Assembly (NCBI GenBank): GCA_030141605.1
Contig: JAQGDQ010001626.1
Location: forward strand, 1-32,066
DNA: 32,066 nt
Direction: 5' to 3'
Source: Tubiluchus corallicola
Taxonomy: Eukaryota > Priapulida > Priapulimorpha > Priapulimorphida > Tubiluchidae
Part shown: positions 30,217 through 32,066 of the stretch, piece after piece
Layout: every line of letters starts with the position of its first letter
How positions within the stretch are numbered: position 1 is the first letter of the stretch
The notes under the pieces: model-generated
The model's database searches: none
The model's input: the letters and a program-made list of their open reading frames with translations, nothing else
Told to the model about the DNA's origin: nothing
Program-made: the position numbers and the translations under genes

Positions 30217-30852
30217 GTAATGAAACCTTATTGATATCCTGGTTAAACTTATAGGCAACGAAATATTGTTGATGTCTTATTTAAACTTATATGTAATAAA
30301 ACATTATTGATGTCTTATTTAAACTTATATGTAATAAAACATTATTGATGTCTTATTTAAACTTATATGTAATAAAACATTATTGATGTCTTATTTAAAC
30401 TTATATGTAATAAAACATTATTGATGTCTTATTTAAACTTATATGTAATAAAACATTATTGATGTCTTATTTAAACTTATATGTAATGAAACATTATTGA
30501 TGTTTCGTTTAAACTTACAGGTAATGAAACATTATTAATGTCTCATTTAAACATATAGGAAATGAAACAATATTGATGTCCCATTTAAACATATAGGAAT
30601 TGAAACATTATTGATGTCCCATTTAAACATATAGGAAATGAAACATTATTGATGTCCCATTTAAACATATAGGAATTGAAACATTATTGATGTCCCATTT
30701 AAACATATAGGAAATGAAACATTATTGATGTCTCATTTAAACATATAGGGAATGAAACATTATTGATGTCCCATTTAAGCATATAGGAAATGAAACTTTA
30801 TTGATGTCTCATTTAAACATATAGGAAATGAAACTTTATTGATGTCTCATTT
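30207..30852. repeat. 38-bp minisatellite, 17 units, seeded on the exon/intron junction (array 1)
   Basis: Exactly 17 units of 38 bp with no length change. Unit 1 (30207-30244) contains the last ten exon bases AAACTTATAG and the real donor GTAATG. Unit 2 has GCAACG in place of the donor. Units 3-8 read TATATGTAATA/G (exon-end G changed to T). Unit 9 reads ACAGGTAATG, a donor-like match. Units 10-17 read TATAGGAAATG or close variants, in which the GT is gone. Five units (3-7) are identical. Confidence 0.95.
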
Positions 30853-31181
30853 AGTCTAATAATTGCAGCAACGGCTTGTTATCTGCAAAAATCAACGCGT
30901 CTATAGGCAAAGCTATAATAATTAATGATCATAAGATGTTAATGTGCAGGCAGTTTCTACAAGTATCTTTGGTAAATCATTTCGTTTGAAAATATTTAAA
31001 AAGTATGAGTGTTCTAACGAAATATGTTAGATGTTTCTTTTGTAAATGTAAACAAACAAATTCAAACTAACAGCAACCAGAGGCTTGGGCTTGATTAAAT
31101 CTGTCCTAAACTAGATGCCAACATCGTCATCGTTTTATGTTGCGCTTGCATGGACTGAAGCTATTTTTTACGTGCATTTAG
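30217..31181 (+). other. Receptor intron (phase 1)
   Basis: Intron of 965 bp, two thirds of it array 1 of the 38-bp repeat. 30853-31171 is AT-rich with no other feature. Confidence 0.8.
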
Positions 31182-31337
31182 GAAGAGGCGGGAATTGTCA
31201 AATGTGCCCGATCTGGAAAGGCAGATATCAGAACAGTGAAGTGGCCGTGAAGATCTATTCAACCTTAAATGAGGTGGCGTTCTTAAGGGAGAGACGAATT
31301 TATGAAAGTCCATTGATATCTCACGAAAATGTCCTCG
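31182..31337 (+). CDS. TGF-beta superfamily receptor kinase, first kinase-lobe exon
   Basis: Acceptor GTGCATTTAG at 31172-31181. The exon completes the split Gly codon, encodes 51 residues and ends CTCG|GTAAAA, phase 1. It carries the catalytic VAVK lysine (SEVAVKIYST), the alpha-C glutamate region FLRERRIYESP and then LISHENVLG, all typical of TGF-beta receptor kinases. The glycine-rich loop is odd: GRGGNCQMCPIWKG has Gly-x-Gly but no third glycine and about three extra residues compared with the usual GRGxxGxVWKG. An in-frame alternative acceptor after GAAGAG (31187) would shorten it by two residues and does not restore the loop. The rest of the kinase domain lies beyond the window. Confidence 0.8.
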
Positions 31338-31460
31338 GTAAAAGCAATTTTTATGTATTAGTATGTACTAGCACTAACCACACTGCCCCATGCATTGCTT
31401 GCTGAAAAGAATGTATTAGATCAAGCTCAAATTTAATGTGTGTTCACTGTCTCAGCTGTA

Positions 31461-31691
31461 CCCAGTCCTCTCGTCTCATTGCTATCACCTGGACATAAAA
31501 AAATTTAGATTTGTGACATTTTGTTAGGAATCTTGATTTATTTGTTACGACAATAAACTGAATTACTTAATATGTATATAATTACTTCATTCAGTCTATT
31601 GTCATCACAAATAAAGCACTATGTTTAGCATGATTTCACAAATCTAAACGTTTTTATGCCCAGGTGATAGCAATGAGGCGAAAAGACTAGG
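31461..31691. mobile_element. TA-flanked fold-back MITE
   Basis: The two arms of about 60 bases are inverted repeats. The left arm reads CCCAGTCCTCTCGTCTCATT, then GCTATCACCTGG and TTTAGATTTGTGA. The right arm has the complements TCACAAATCTAAAC, CCAGGTGATAGCAATGAGG and AAAGACTAGG. TA lies on both sides (31459-31460 and 31692-31693). The middle is AT-rich without an ORF. Confidence 0.8.
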
Positions 31692-31715
31692 TAAAGTTTT
31701 TTCTGATGTCAATTT

Positions 31716-32008
31716 AAACTTATAGGTAATGAAACATTACTGATGTCCCACTTATACTTATAGGTAGTGAAACATTATTGCATGTCCCATCTAAAGTTAT
31801 AGGTAATGAAACATTATTGATGTTCCAATTAAACTTATAGGTAATGAAACATTATTGATGTCCCATTTAAACTTATAGGTAATGAAACATTATTGATGTC
31901 CCATTTAAAGTTATAGGTAATGAAACATTATTGATGTCCCATTTAAACTTATAGGTAATGAAACATTATTGATGTCCCATTTAAACTTATAGGTAATGAA
32001 ACATTATT
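31716..32008. repeat. 38-bp minisatellite, ~7.7 units (array 2)
   Basis: Units begin at 31716, 31754 (39 bp), 31793, 31831, 31869, 31907, 31945 and 31983 (partial). Every unit keeps TTATAG|GTARTG, that is the exon end and the splice donor of the exon at 30081-30216. Units 4, 5 and 7 are identical. A half unit (about 31698-31715) precedes the first. Confidence 0.95.
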
Positions 32009-32024
32009 AAGCAGTATAGTCAGC

Positions 32025-32066
32025 GATTTCACAAATCTAAAAGTTTTTATGCCCAGGTGATAGTAA
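32025..32066 (+). mobile_element. Partial copy of the fold-back MITE arm at the window edge
   Basis: GATTTCACAAATCTAAAAG and TTTTTATGCCCAGGTGATAG repeat the right arm seen at 31630-31676. The copy is cut by the end of the window. Confidence 0.75.

Larger units (their letters stand above)
31338..32066 (+). other. Receptor intron, continuing past the window
   Basis: Starts at donor GTAAAA. It contains a TA-flanked fold-back MITE, array 2 of the 38-bp repeat and the beginning of another MITE-related copy. No further exon is visible. Confidence 0.7.

Noticed and set aside
30207-32008. CRISPR-like array of regularly spaced repeats
   Set aside because: The 38-bp units are directly tandem with no variable spacers, and the genome is eukaryotic.

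Overview
This is a eukaryotic, animal-type genomic window: AT-rich, intron-rich, packed with microsatellites, minisatellites and short non-autonomous DNA transposons. Two multi-exon genes lie on the plus strand. The first is an invertebrate Shaw-type (Kv3-class) channel with the reduced S4 charge pattern of protostome Shaw. This suggests a protostome, perhaps a lophotrochozoan, but the species cannot be fixed from the sequence alone.

Layout. 1-492: compound (CTG)n(CTA)n repeat ending in a splice acceptor. 493-18856: Shaw gene, coding exons 550-1056, 6646-7564, 14025-14192 and 18633-18856, which join in frame to a predicted 605-residue protein. Intron 1 (1057-6645) and introns 2 and 3 hold two families of TTAA-flanked MITEs (called A and B here), a TA-flanked MITE rich in subterminal repeats, a piggyBac-like MITE, a pogo/Tigger-like MITE, a 67-bp hAT MITE, two non-LTR retrotransposon remnants, a tRNA-SINE remnant and a 67-bp-unit minisatellite bounded by inverted repeats. 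18857-23035: 3' flank of Shaw, with a hAT element that keeps a broken transposase C-terminus and a second hAT-like MITE.

23036 to the window end: 5' and middle part of a TGF-beta superfamily receptor serine/threonine kinase gene: cysteine-rich ectodomain in two exons, transmembrane exon, a juxtamembrane exon with a Ser-Gly tract, and the first kinase-lobe exon. The gene runs off the right edge. Its introns hold a decayed duplicate of the first ectodomain exon, several minisatellites, long (CT)n, (TAA)n and (GAT)n tracts, and two arrays of a 38-bp repeat.

The most unusual observation is that the 38-bp repeat is seeded from the receptor's own exon/intron junction, so each unit carries a copy of the end of the exon and its 5' splice site. 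The array next to the true donor has mostly lost usable donors; the array beyond the next exon keeps them in every unit. A second observation is a candidate 28-nt micro-exon or short terminal exon in Shaw, followed by five TGCATG (Rbfox-type) motifs in 190 bp, which would replace the channel C-terminus with a short tail. All functional statements are inferences from sequence reading; nothing was searched.
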